This document shows positions 25,628 through 34,324 of a stretch of DNA of 64,000 nucleotides, piece by piece (the first letter of the stretch is position 1; the number at the start of each line of letters is the position of its first letter). Made by a program: the position numbers and the translations under genes. This DNA is from Aeromicrobium sp. GTDB taxonomy: Bacteria > Actinomycetota > Actinomycetes > Propionibacteriales > Nocardioidaceae. The stretch covers positions 1 to 64,000 of the forward strand of contig NZ_JAGLCD010000004.1 of assembly GCF_023146395.1 (NCBI RefSeq). The letters run 5' to 3'. Under the pieces are notes generated by a model. It ran no database searches. It was given only the letters and a program-made list of their open reading frames with translations, and was not told the origin of the DNA.

Positions 25628-27298
25628 GTGAGTCCAGGCCCCGCGATCGTCCTCGTCGCTCCCGACCATCCCGAGGAGATGCGTGCGGGCCTGGCCCGCT
25701 ACGTGCACGAGTACGACGTGCGGGTCACGGGCTCGTGCCACGCGGCCCTGGCGACGACGCACGAGATCGTCCAGGCGGGCGGCACGGTCGCGATGGTCGT
25801 GTCGGAGTCGCGGCTGCCCGACGCCGAGGTGCTGCACTGCTTCGCGAAGCTGCGCGAGAAGGTGCCCACGGCGCGCCGGGTCGTCGCGGCGCACTGGGAG
25901 CGCTTCCTGGACGACGCCCCCGACCTGAGGTCGGCCATGGCGCGCGGGGAGTTCGACGCCTACCTGCTGATGCCGCGCGGCACGCGCGACGAGGAGTTCC
26001 ACCACGCGATCACCGAGATCCTGTCCGACTGGGGCTCGACTGTGCCGGACCCGGAGGTTGTCTCGGTCAAGATCATCTCGCCGGTCCGTGACGCGCTGAC
26101 GCTCTCGATCCGCGACTTCCTCGACCGCATGGGCATGCCCAACCGCATCTGGGAGCCCGACAGCGACGCGGGCCGGCACGTGCTCGAGCGGTGGGAAGGG
26201 GAGCCGGTCTTCCCGCTGGTGTTCGGCGGGAACGGGCTCGTCACGCACGCCACCTCGGTGCGCGACGTCGCGCGCTCGGTCTACGGCGCCCCGACCGAGA
26301 TCGACGTCGACCGCGTCGTCGACGTCGCGATCGTGGGCGGCGGCCCCGCGGGCCTGGCGGCGGCGGTCTACGCCGCCTCCGAAGGACTCTCGGCGATCAT
26401 CCTCGAGGCCGAGGCGATCGGTGGCCAGGCGGGCACGAGCTCGATGATCCGCAACTATCTCGGCTTCCCGCGGGGCATCTCCGGCATGCGGCTCGCCCAG
26501 CGGGCCCGCAACCAGGCCCTCCGCTTCGGCGCCCGCTTCTTCACGGGGCAGGTCGTCGAGCAGATGCGGGTCGGTCCGCCCGGGCAGCCGCACGTGCTCT
26601 GCACCGAGTCGGGCGAGGTCCGGGCCCGGGCCGTCGTGATCTCCAGCGGCGTGGCCTACCGCAAGCTGCGTGTGGAATCCCTGGACGCGCTCACGGGCGC
26701 CGGCGTGCACTACGGGGCGGCGATGTCGGCCGCGCGGGAGATGGAGGGCCAGGACGTCTACGTCGTCGGCGGCGGCAACTCCGCGGGTCAGGCTGCGGTG
26801 CACCTGGCGCGCTTCGCCCGGTCGGTCACGATCGTCGTCCGCCGCGACGACCTCGCCGCGACGATGTCGTCGTACCTGATCGCCGAGATCGAGCTCAACC
26901 GTCGCATCACGGTCCGCCCCTCGGCCCGCGTCGTCGACGGCGGCGGTGAGGCGCGTCTGGAGTGGCTCGAGCTCGAGGACGTGCACACCTCCGCCCGCGA
27001 GCGGGTCGACGCGGGTGGCCTCTTCCTGCTGCTGGGCGCCGAGCCGCACGGTGACTGGATCCCGCCCGAGGTCGTGCGCGACGACAGCGGGTTCGTCGTC
27101 ACGGGTCGCGACGTGCCCAAGCACCACTGGAGGGACGGGCTTCCGCCGGAGAATCTCGCGACGTCCGTGCCCGGTGTCTACGCCGCCGGTGACGTGCGGT
27201 CCGGGTCCATGAAGCGGGTCGCGTCGGCCAGTGGCGAGGGCGCCTCGGTCGTGCCGCTCGTGCACGCCTACCTGGCGGCGGGCGAGCGCGCCGGCTGA
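25628..27298 (+). CDS. Receiver-like/thioredoxin-reductase fusion without redox CxxC
   Basis: A 556-residue flavoprotein in three parts: a receiver-like domain (about 5-135), a short glutaredoxin-like region (about 145-220), and a thioredoxin-reductase-type module (about 230-550) with FAD motif GGGPAG (237-242), NADPH motif GGGNSAG (381-387) and a C-terminal FAD motif in VYAAGDVRS. The receiver lacks the phosphoacceptor Asp (Glu60 or Ser59 in its place). The YCxxCDG active site of TrxB is replaced by HYGAAMSAA (361-369), so it cannot be a normal disulfide reductase. This architecture is known in databases as a fused response regulator/thioredoxin-disulfide reductase. It may reduce another acceptor. 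Confidence 0.85.
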   Translation: MSPGPAIVLVAPDHPEEMRAGLARYVHEYDVRVTGSCHAALATTHEIVQAGGTVAMVVSESRLPDAEVLHCFAKLREKVPTARRVVAAHWERFLDDAPDLRSAMARGEFDAYLLMPRGTRDEEFHHAITEILSDWGSTVPDPEVVSVKIISPVRDALTLSIRDFLDRMGMPNRIWEPDSDAGRHVLERWEGEPVFPLVFGGNGLVTHATSVRDVARSVYGAPTEIDVDRVVDVAIVGGGPAGLAAAVYAASEGLSAIILEAEAIGGQAGTSSMIRNYLGFPRGISGMRLAQRARNQALRFGARFFTGQVVEQMRVGPPGQPHVLCTESGEVRARAVVISSGVAYRKLRVESLDALTGAGVHYGAAMSAAREMEGQDVYVVGGGNSAGQAAVHLARFARSVTIVVRRDDLAATMSSYLIAEIELNRRITVRPSARVVDGGGEARLEWLELEDVHTSARERVDAGGLFLLLGAEPHGDWIPPEVVRDDSGFVVTGRDVPKHHWRDGLPPENLATSVPGVYAAGDVRSGSMKRVASASGEGASVVPLVHAYLAAGERAG

Positions 27299-28191
27299 GT
27301 CACGCCGGTTCGGGCGCGGCGCCTCTCCCACCGCCCGACCGCGACCATGACGAGCCCCGCGAGCGCCCACCCGGCGATCAGATCGATCACGTAGTGCTCG
27401 GCGTAGTACACCAGCGCGAAGCCCATCGTGGCCGGGTAGAGCAGGGTCAGCCACCGCCAGGGCGACTGGAGGCGGGCGATGAGCCAGAACGCGACGAGCG
27501 CGGCGATCCCGCAGTGCAGCGACGGCATCGCCGCCACGGGGTTGCCGACCGAGGCGAGCACGACGTGGAAGCCGTCGAGGCCGATGACCTCCCAGCCGCG
27601 ACCGGTCAGCCGGGGCAGGGCCTCGCCGATGTAGCGCTCCTTCGAGGCCAGCCAGGGCGGCGCCATGGGGTAGAGGATGTAGATGACCAGGCCCGCCACG
27701 TTGATCGTCAGGTAGCGCGTGAGCCAGGCGGCCCAGGCGGCGCGGTCGCGGATCCACAGCACGAACGCGAGTCCGAGGCCGAGCACGAAGTGGCTGAAGT
27801 AGACCGTGGTCAGCACGACGTCGTACCAGCGGGGCTCGGTGCTGCGCAGGCACGGGTCGCCGCAGAGCCGGTCCTGCAGCACCTCGGTGGGCAGGTGACC
27901 GCCGAACATCCAGCGGTCGACCTCGATCGGCATGGTCCAGTGCACGGGCATGCCGATGAGCTCGTCGGAGAGGCCGCGGCTGTAGAGGTAGAGGATGAGC
28001 ACCGCGAACGCCGGCCACCAGTCGCGCACGAACCGGGTGTGCTCCGACCACGGGGCGCCCGCGTACCAGGCGATCGCGGCGAGCCAGAGCCACACGAACA
28101 TCTGGAACGGGTCCGACGGCAGGCCGACCACCACGATCCAGACCCCGAGGGCCAGGGCGTAGACGCTCATCGCGAGGGCACGGATCGGCAT
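27268..28191 (-). CDS. PAP2-superfamily membrane enzyme, inositolphosphotransferase-like
   Basis: A 307-residue multi-pass membrane protein. The PAP2-like catalytic motifs are PSLHCG and YAEHYVIDLIAGW, which supply the two histidines and the aspartate used by lipid phosphatases and phosphotransferases of this superfamily. The pattern is closest to the Aur1/Ipt1-like group that moves phosphoinositol or similar head groups. It starts at an ATG that shares one base with the stop of the upstream GT39-like gene (TGATG), so the two are translationally coupled. Its 3' end overlaps the convergent reductase gene by 31 bp. Role in envelope lipid or glycolipid synthesis is inferred. Confidence 0.8.
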   Translation of the reverse strand: MPIRALAMSVYALALGVWIVVVGLPSDPFQMFVWLWLAAIAWYAGAPWSEHTRFVRDWWPAFAVLILYLYSRGLSDELIGMPVHWTMPIEVDRWMFGGHLPTEVLQDRLCGDPCLRSTEPRWYDVVLTTVYFSHFVLGLGLAFVLWIRDRAAWAAWLTRYLTINVAGLVIYILYPMAPPWLASKERYIGEALPRLTGRGWEVIGLDGFHVVLASVGNPVAAMPSLHCGIAALVAFWLIARLQSPWRWLTLLYPATMGFALVYYAEHYVIDLIAGWALAGLVMVAVGRWERRRARTGVTQPARSPAAR

Positions 28192-29642
28192 CAGCAGTCC
28201 TCCGTCACGGGCGGACGGTCGAGGTCGTCGCGCAGCCACACGACGTGGCCGCACGGGGCGGCCACCGGGCGGTAGGCGTCGTCGACGGCGTCCTTCAGGG
28301 CGCTGGCGTCGACCGCCCACGTGTCGAAGTCGGACCACTCCACGACCCAGGCGGGTGCGTCGGGCCCGCGCAGCACCTCGACCAGGTCGGTCAGCTCCGG
28401 GTCGCGCACGCGGATCGGCAGGCTCCAGAGGTCCTCGTACGGGGAGTCCATCCCGGCCGCGAGCAGCACGTTGGGCTGTCCGTACGCCACGACCATCGTG
28501 TCGCCGGGCTGGCTGGCCGCCCGCACGGCCAGGCCGAGGTCCTCGGCCTCGGACTCGTGCTGGCCACCGGTCACGAACGCGTACGACAGCGTGGTCACCA
28601 GGGCGATGCCGAGAGCGCCCGCGCCGATCCACCGGACCCAGGGCACCACGGCCACCGCGACCAGTCCGGCACCCAGAGCCACTGCAGGCACGAGCTGGAT
28701 CAGGTAGTGCGCCCAGTAGCTGCCGCCCAGCAGGGCCACGGCGCTCGACGCGACGACCGTGACGGCGGTGGCCACGACGACGGGGTCACGGCGGCGCCGG
28801 GCGGCCACCACGAGGATCGCCAGGCTCAGCAGCGCCAGACCGCTCACGGCCCACGTGCTGACCAGGGTCACGAGCCGTTGGTCGGTGGCCGACGAGGCCG
28901 AGCTGCCGATGACCTGGCCCGCGTCGAAGCGGAACACCACGACGGCCTGGAACAGGGCACCGGCTCCGGTGCCCCGGGCCGCGGCGCTCAGCACGAGCAC
29001 GGCGGTGGTGGCCAGCGCGGCCACGACGCCGCCGGCGACCAGCAGCGCCGCGCGACGCCGCTCGGTGGGCTGGCACAGCGCCAGCACGGCGGCCGCCACG
29101 ACGGCGAACACGAACGGGTCGATCGTGGACTGCTTGATGCCGAACGCGGCAGTGGCGAGCGCCCCCGAGGCCAGGGCCCACGGCAGCGTGCGGCCCTGGG
29201 GCCGCAGCGCCAGCACCGTGCACAGGATCGAGGTGGCCACGAACGGTGCGGCCAGGATCTCCCCGTTGACGCGCACCGTGCCGAGCCACGGGGACGCGCA
29301 GAACACCGCCGCCGCGCTCGCGGCCCACGGCGCGGCCCGAGGTCCCGCCACGACGGCCACCGCGGCGCCCACGGCGACGACCGTGACGCCGGCCGCCAGG
29401 CAGCCCAGGAGGCGCAGCGTCGTCAGGTCGCCGGCAGCGTCGAAGATCCACAGCAGCAGCGGAGGGCGATCGACCCAGTAGTCGCCGTAGAGCGAGGAGC
29501 CGGTGCCCCACGACCGGGCGACGATGAGGAAGCCGGCCTCGTCGTTGCCGGCCGGCGCGCCGAGGAACGGCAGCCGCAGCCCGATCGTCGCGAGGGCCAG
29601 ACCGACCACGGCCAGGAGCGGGGTGCGGTGCTCCAGGCGCAT
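28191..29642 (-). CDS. GT39-like integral membrane glycosyltransferase
   Basis: A 483-residue protein with about 11 membrane segments. The first extracytoplasmic loop carries the acidic pair Asp34-Glu35 in GNDEAGF, then YGDYWVDRPPLLLW, the signature region of lipid-linked sugar transferases of the GT39/ArnT/PMT type. A soluble C-terminal domain of about 120 residues follows. These enzymes use a polyprenyl-phosphate sugar to modify proteins or glycolipids outside the membrane. It is the upstream partner of the PAP2-like enzyme in a two-gene operon. The acceptor is unknown. Confidence 0.78.
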   Translation of the reverse strand: MRLEHRTPLLAVVGLALATIGLRLPFLGAPAGNDEAGFLIVARSWGTGSSLYGDYWVDRPPLLLWIFDAAGDLTTLRLLGCLAAGVTVVAVGAAVAVVAGPRAAPWAASAAAVFCASPWLGTVRVNGEILAAPFVATSILCTVLALRPQGRTLPWALASGALATAAFGIKQSTIDPFVFAVVAAAVLALCQPTERRRAALLVAGGVVAALATTAVLVLSAAARGTGAGALFQAVVVFRFDAGQVIGSSASSATDQRLVTLVSTWAVSGLALLSLAILVVAARRRRDPVVVATAVTVVASSAVALLGGSYWAHYLIQLVPAVALGAGLVAVAVVPWVRWIGAGALGIALVTTLSYAFVTGGQHESEAEDLGLAVRAASQPGDTMVVAYGQPNVLLAAGMDSPYEDLWSLPIRVRDPELTDLVEVLRGPDAPAWVVEWSDFDTWAVDASALKDAVDDAYRPVAAPCGHVVWLRDDLDRPPVTEDC

Positions 29643-29751
29643 GCGCGGTCCCCTTGTTCTCGGCGGCGGACCACGCCTCCGGGCAGGGCTGCGCCCGGCG
29701 GTCAGGACCGTGACAGCACCTTAACGGCCAGGTGAAGGCCAGGTGGCCGGG

Positions 29752-30591
29752 CTACATCTCCTCGTGCGTGTCGGGGTCGCCCCCGAAGAGTCGCCCGTCA
29801 GGGCGGCCCAGGGCCGTGATGGCGGCCATCTCGTCGGGGGAGAGCTCGAAGCCGAAGACGCCGATGTTCTCGCGCTGGCGCTGCGGGGTGGCCGACTTGG
29901 GGACCGGCAGGGCGCCGAGCTGCACGTGCCAGCGCAGGATGACCTGGCCCGGCGTGACGCCGTGGGCCTGCGCCGCCGCGACGACCGGCGGCTCGTCGAA
30001 CGGCGCCTGCCGCTTGCCCATCGGGCTCCAGGACTCGGTGACGATGCCGCGGGCCGCGTTGACCGCGCGCATGTGCTCCTGCGGGAAGTAGGGGTGCAGC
30101 TCGATCTGGTTGACCGCGGGGGTCACGCCGGTGGCGGCGATGACGGCGTCGAGGTGCTCCTCGGTGAAGTTGGAGACGCCGATCGAGCGCACGAGTCCCT
30201 GCTGCTGCAGGTCGACCAGGGCCTGCCACGCCTCGACGTACTTCCCGACGCTCGGGTTGGGCCAGTGGATCAGGTGCAGGTCGAGGTGGTCCAGGCCGAG
30301 GCGCTGCAGCGACTCCCGGGTCGATGTCATGGCGTCGTCGTGGCCGTGGTGCCGGCCGGGGATCTTGCTCGTGACGCGCACCTGGTCACGCGGCAGGCCC
30401 GAGCGGCGGATCGCCTCGCCCACGGCCTCCTCGTTGCCGTAGTTCACCGCGGTGTCGAGCAGGCGGTAGCCCACCTCGAGGGCCGAGACCATGGCGTCGA
30501 CGCCCGCGGCGTCGTCGAGGGAGTACGTGCCGAGGCCGATGGCCGGCAGGGTGGCGCCGTCGTTGAGCTGCAGGGTGTTGGCGATCGTCAT
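29752..30591 (-). CDS. Aldo/keto reductase
   Basis: A 279-residue NADPH-dependent reductase of the AKR5/2,5-diketo-gluconate reductase-like group. The catalytic tetrad is visible: Asp46, Tyr51, Lys76 and His109 (LLDTAVNYGNE, TSKIPG, HLIHWPNP). The NADPH-binding stretch VPKSATPQRQRENI is present. It reduces aldehydes or ketones in the cytoplasm; the substrate is not readable. The ATG at MTIANTLQLNDG is preferred; a GTG three codons upstream is possible. It stands alone between the GT39-like gene and a DUF222 gene. Confidence 0.9.
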   Translation of the reverse strand: MTIANTLQLNDGATLPAIGLGTYSLDDAAGVDAMVSALEVGYRLLDTAVNYGNEEAVGEAIRRSGLPRDQVRVTSKIPGRHHGHDDAMTSTRESLQRLGLDHLDLHLIHWPNPSVGKYVEAWQALVDLQQQGLVRSIGVSNFTEEHLDAVIAATGVTPAVNQIELHPYFPQEHMRAVNAARGIVTESWSPMGKRQAPFDEPPVVAAAQAHGVTPGQVILRWHVQLGALPVPKSATPQRQRENIGVFGFELSPDEMAAITALGRPDGRLFGGDPDTHEEM

Positions 30592-30625
30592 GGCACCCAC
30601 GGTAGGAGGGAGGGCGTGACGGTGC

Positions 30626-31867
30626 TCAGCCGGCGAGGAGGTCGTCGTCGGTGACGTGAGCGAGCCGGTGCGCGAGGTGGGTCGCGACGGGGTCGGGTCG
30701 GTACGGCGCGAGTCGGTGCCGGTTGGTGGGCGTGGTCTCGATCTGGTGGAGTCGGTGGAGGACGTCGTCGATCACGCCGTGGCCCTTGCGGGAGTGGTCG
30801 CCGCGGCAGTGGGGGTCGAGGTTCTCGCCCGACGTGGGTCCGTCGGGCCAGGGTTCTCGGTGGTCGAGGTCGCAGTGGGCGGCTGGTCTGACGCATCCGC
30901 GGGCGGCGCAGACGCCGTCGCGCAGGATGATGGCGCGCCGCAGGATGTCGGGGGGTTGGTAGCCGATGTAGTGGTGGGCGAGGGTGTTGCCGGTGAGGGG
31001 GTCGATCAGCAGCTGGTGCCAGAAGGCGTCGCCGTCGACGGCGGCGTCGAGGAGCCACTCGGTGGGGACTTCCCAGGTGCCGTCGACGGCTTCGGCGTGG
31101 CCGGGACTGGCGCCGGCGGCGACCGCGGCGTCGAGGGTGACGGCGACGTCGATCGCGAGGCCTCGGGTGCGGGCGTCCTGGGACTGGGGGTGGTGGAGGG
31201 TCCAGTCGGTGAGCAGGTCGGCCTCGAGCTGGGGCTGGGTGCGGTCGTCGCCGGCCGCGCGGGCGGCCTTGGCGGCCGTGCGCAGCCTCGTGGCGATCGC
31301 GGCGGCTTCGTGGGCGGGGAGGTAGGCGTTGAGCCAGGCCATGGCGTCGTCGCCCTGGACGACCTGGACGTGGCGGTTCTCGCGTTCGGTGTTGGCGCGC
31401 TCGATCGCCAGGTCGGCCTCGACGCGGGTCACGAACCGTCGGAGCCACTGCCGTAGCTCGGTCAGGGTGTGGGTGGCGGCGTAGGAGACGACCTGGGTGT
31501 CGAGGCGGTCGTGGGACTCGGGGCGTTCGAGGCGGCGTACGGTCAGGGAGATCTCGCGGACCCGTGCGGCGTCCAGGACGCCGCGCTGGAACATCAGCCA
31601 CACCCGTGGTGTGTGGCAGCGGACGGCGTCTGCGGCGGCGATGCGGTCGAGCACCTGCCCCTCGGAGAGGTTGAGGTGCAGGCCGATCTCGACGGCGATG
31701 GCGGAGCGTTCGACGAGCTTGCGCATGGGTGTGGTGTCGGCGGCGTTGATGCGGTCGATCTCGTGGTCGCGGTAGTCCAGGATCGCCCGCCACTCGCACG
31801 CCTCGGCCCGCGCCCGGTCACGGGCGATGCCGCTGAGGTCGATCAGACCGGTCGGGTTCTCGGACAT
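30626..31867 (-). CDS. DUF222 (13E12-type) HNH endonuclease-like protein
   Basis: A 413-residue protein with an N-terminal helical DUF222 region (about 20-300) and a complete C-terminal HNH motif. The motif reads CAARGCVRPAAHCDLDH, then REPWPDGPT, then a HCRGDH stretch with the second cysteine and the last histidine. It is a full-length relative of the gene cut by the left window edge. No CGAAC-N4-GTTCG box precedes it, unlike that gene. Family members are abundant and diverse in actinobacteria, and their role (domesticated or mobile nuclease, DNA-damage response) is unproven. The ATG at MSENPTGLIDLS is used; a further in-frame ATG lies 15 bp upstream. Confidence 0.85.
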   Translation of the reverse strand: MSENPTGLIDLSGIARDRARAEACEWRAILDYRDHEIDRINAADTTPMRKLVERSAIAVEIGLHLNLSEGQVLDRIAAADAVRCHTPRVWLMFQRGVLDAARVREISLTVRRLERPESHDRLDTQVVSYAATHTLTELRQWLRRFVTRVEADLAIERANTERENRHVQVVQGDDAMAWLNAYLPAHEAAAIATRLRTAAKAARAAGDDRTQPQLEADLLTDWTLHHPQSQDARTRGLAIDVAVTLDAAVAAGASPGHAEAVDGTWEVPTEWLLDAAVDGDAFWHQLLIDPLTGNTLAHHYIGYQPPDILRRAIILRDGVCAARGCVRPAAHCDLDHREPWPDGPTSGENLDPHCRGDHSRKGHGVIDDVLHRLHQIETTPTNRHRLAPYRPDPVATHLAHRLAHVTDDDLLAG

Positions 31868-31940
31868 GGCTCCATCACACACGCCCCCACCGACACGACC
31901 ACCCAGCCGCGCACTCGCCTGGGGAAAACCTGCCGCGCCG

Positions 31941-33182
31941 TCAGCGGCCGCCGGGAAGCAGCAGCACGAAGCAGGTCGTGGCGGACGTCTCGTCGAGACT
32001 CAGGTGACCGCCCGTGCCGGTGGCGAGCTCGGTGGCAGCCGGCAGGCCCAGCCGGGAGGGCGCCCGGGCGTCGGTGCTGTCGCCGCGACCGAAGACCTCG
32101 CTGCCGAACGTGCGTGCTCCCTCGTCGCCGACGCGGACCTCGACGTTGCTGCCCGCCTCGCGGGCCGACACGGTGATGGTGCCGGTGCCGTGCTGGCAGG
32201 CGTTCTCGATCAGGACGTCGAGCACCTGCGCGACCGGTTCGGTGGCGATCGTGGCACGCACCGGCCCGGGGGCCGTCACGACGACGGTGCGTCCCCGCGC
32301 GGCGGCGCGCCGCCGCCAGCGCTCGACCGTGTCGGCCACGAAGGCGGTGAGGTCGAGCTCGATCTGGCCGTCGTGGCGCAGGCGAAGGGCCAGGTCCAGC
32401 AGGTCGTCGATCGAGGCCGTGAGCCGGTCCAGCTCGTCGATCGAGCGCCGCACCTGCGCGGCGACCTCGGGAGAGGTCTCGGGCCAGTAGGTCAGGTCCT
32501 CGAGCTCGAGGCGGAGGGCCGTGATGGGCGTGCGCAGCTGGTGGGAGGCGGTGACGGCGAGCTCGCGCTCGCGGCGGACCAGCTCGTCGAGCCGTGTGGC
32601 CGAGGTGCGCAGCGCCTCGCTGATCGCCTGCGCCTCGGGCACCCCGCCTCGCGGCAGGTCGAGGTCGAACGTGCCGCGTCCCAGCTCCTCGGCCGCGACC
32701 GCGAGCCGGTCGAAGGGCCGGCTCATGCGTCCGATCACGACGTAGCCGATCGCGCACGCGACGGCCGCGAGCAGCACGCCGAGCACGATCAGCGGCACGA
32801 GGGCTCGCTCGACCTCGGCGGTCACGACCGAGCGGTCGCGGGTGACGGTGAGCGTGCCCTGGCCGTCGGTGCGTCGGGTCTCGACGAAGGAGGCGTCCGG
32901 ATCGTCGTCGTACTGCCCGGCCTCGACCGTCGTGCCGTCGAGGGCGACGTACCGGGCGCCGTCGGTGCCGTCCAGGCCGGCCCTCAGCATGCTGGCGTCG
33001 ATGGGGGAGCCGGACTGGATCCGAGAGTCGATCCGGGCCTCGAGGAAGTCGGCGGTGCGCTCGATCATCGCGGCCTCGTGGTCGCGCACGAGATCGGCCG
33101 TGACGTAGGCGCGGGGCACGGCGTAGAGAACGACGACGCCGACGATCAGGGCGACGAGGATGCCGACCAGGCGTTCACGCAT
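31941..33182 (-). CDS. Sensor histidine kinase, HisKA type, partner of the OmpR regulator
   Basis: A 413-residue kinase with membrane segments at about 5-22 and 128-150, an extracytoplasmic sensor of about 100 residues, a HAMP-like linker, the H-box TASHQLRTPITAL (His214) and a HATPase domain (N-box DVLIENACQHGTG, G-box GDEGARTFG). The G-box is slightly unusual: DEGAR instead of DEGPG. It is the last gene of a minus-strand run that begins with the TasA-like protein, and its start overlaps the response-regulator stop by 8 bp. It probably senses an envelope signal and controls this cluster or others. Confidence 0.9.
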   Translation of the reverse strand: MRERLVGILVALIVGVVVLYAVPRAYVTADLVRDHEAAMIERTADFLEARIDSRIQSGSPIDASMLRAGLDGTDGARYVALDGTTVEAGQYDDDPDASFVETRRTDGQGTLTVTRDRSVVTAEVERALVPLIVLGVLLAAVACAIGYVVIGRMSRPFDRLAVAAEELGRGTFDLDLPRGGVPEAQAISEALRTSATRLDELVRRERELAVTASHQLRTPITALRLELEDLTYWPETSPEVAAQVRRSIDELDRLTASIDDLLDLALRLRHDGQIELDLTAFVADTVERWRRRAAARGRTVVVTAPGPVRATIATEPVAQVLDVLIENACQHGTGTITVSAREAGSNVEVRVGDEGARTFGSEVFGRGDSTDARAPSRLGLPAATELATGTGGHLSLDETSATTCFVLLLPGGR

Positions 33183-33933
33183 CGGCCGCGGCGTCCTCGA
33201 GACGGAATCCGACGCCGCGGACCGTGCTGAGGACGACCGGCGCGTCGGCGTCGTGCAGCTTCTGCCGCAGTCGGCCGACCGTCGTGTCGAGGGTCTTGGT
33301 GGATCCGAACCAGTTCTCGTCCCAGACCTCGGCCATCAGGACCTCGCGGGTCACGACCGCGCCGCGGTGGGCGTCGAGGCGCAGCAGGACGTCGAACTCC
33401 TTGGCGGTCAGGACGACCTCGGTGCCCGCGACCCAGACCCGGCGCGCGTCGGCCTCGACCCGCAGGTCGCCGCGCGAGGCCGGTGGCGCGCCGACCTCCG
33501 GCGCGGCGGTGGGGGCCGGGGCCGCGGGCTCGGCCGGGGCGGCGAGGGGACGGCTCGCGCGGCGCAGCAGGGCGCGGCTGCGGGCCAGCAGCTCGGAGAG
33601 GCTGAAGGGCTTGCTGAGGTAGTCGTCGGCGCCGACGTCGAGCCCGACGACGCGGTCGAGCTCACCTCCTCGGGCGGTGAGGATCAGGATGCCGGCCTCG
33701 AAGCCGCCCGCGCGCAGGTGGCGGCACACGTCGAGTCCGTCCATGTCCGGCAGGCCCAGGTCGAGCAGCACGAGATCGACCGGGCCGGGCCCGCTGGCCA
33801 TCGCGAGCGCCTCGGCCCCGTTCGCGGCCCGAGCCACCTCGTAGCCCTCGCGCCCCAGCGCCCGGGCCAGAGGAGCGGCGATCGCGTCGTCGTCCTCGAC
33901 CATCAGGATGTGGGCTGGCACGTCGTCAAGCAT
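33175..33933 (-). CDS. OmpR-family response regulator
   Basis: A 252-residue regulator with a receiver domain (acidic cluster EDDD at 13-16, phosphoacceptor Asp58 in LLDLGLPDMDG, Thr86, Lys108 in YLSKPF), a Pro/Ala-rich linker of about 30 residues and a C-terminal winged helix (VWVAGTEVVLTAKEFDVLLRL to VRGVGFRL). The ATG start overlaps the preceding small membrane-protein gene by 8 bp; a GTG four codons downstream is an alternative. It is encoded with its kinase at the end of the SipW/TasA-like operon, so control of surface-fibre or secreted-protein genes is the simplest guess. Confidence 0.9.
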   Translation of the reverse strand: MLDDVPAHILMVEDDDAIAAPLARALGREGYEVARAANGAEALAMASGPGPVDLVLLDLGLPDMDGLDVCRHLRAGGFEAGILILTARGGELDRVVGLDVGADDYLSKPFSLSELLARSRALLRRASRPLAAPAEPAAPAPTAAPEVGAPPASRGDLRVEADARRVWVAGTEVVLTAKEFDVLLRLDAHRGAVVTREVLMAEVWDENWFGSTKTLDTTVGRLRQKLHDADAPVVLSTVRGVGFRLEDAAADA

Positions 33934-34324
33934 AGGTGCGCTGCGCCCTGCGGAGCGTTGCGCGACGGACCTGCGCGCGTCGGTCGAGCTCGAGCGCGGC
34001 GAACCCCGCTGCGGCGGCCACGACCGAGACGAGGGCGACGGGATCGGTGGGGGCCGCGGGCAGGGTCGGCAGTCCGATCGTCACGACCAGCAGGCCCGAG
34101 ACGAGGGCGTACGTCGCGACCAGGCCCGCTGCCAGCCGGGCCTCGAACGTGCTCCGCCAGGCGAGCGCGAGGGCCACCGCGGCGGTGATGAGGGCGAGCC
34201 CGACGACACCGACGCTCAGGGACGACGTCATGACCCGCGTGGACCAGACGACGAGCAGCACTGCCTGCAGCGCGGTGGCCCCTGCCGCCACGACGGAGGC
34301 CGCGGTGCGGTCGGTTGTGGTCAT
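33926..34324 (-). CDS. Small membrane protein of the SipW/TasA-like operon
   Basis: A 132-residue protein with about four hydrophobic helices and a basic, Arg-rich C-terminus (RRAQVRRATLRRAQRTYA in part). I do not recognise a family. Its ATG shares one base with the stop of the Ig-repeat gene upstream (TGATG), and its own stop overlaps the response-regulator start, so it is an integral part of the operon. A longer frame upstream is only the shadow of the Ig-repeat gene. It could be a membrane accessory for export or signalling. No catalytic residues are evident. Confidence 0.7.
   Translation of the reverse strand: MTTTDRTAASVVAAGATALQAVLLVVWSTRVMTSSLSVGVVGLALITAAVALALAWRSTFEARLAAGLVATYALVSGLLVVTIGLPTLPAAPTDPVALVSVVAAAAGFAALELDRRAQVRRATLRRAQRTYA

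Noticed and set aside
23642..28093. 1483-codon open frame on the minus strand
   Set aside because: It is antisense to the UvrA-like, G6PD and reductase genes, and its product is an Arg/His/Asp/Gly-rich string without any domain, as expected from the shadow frame of GC-rich genes.
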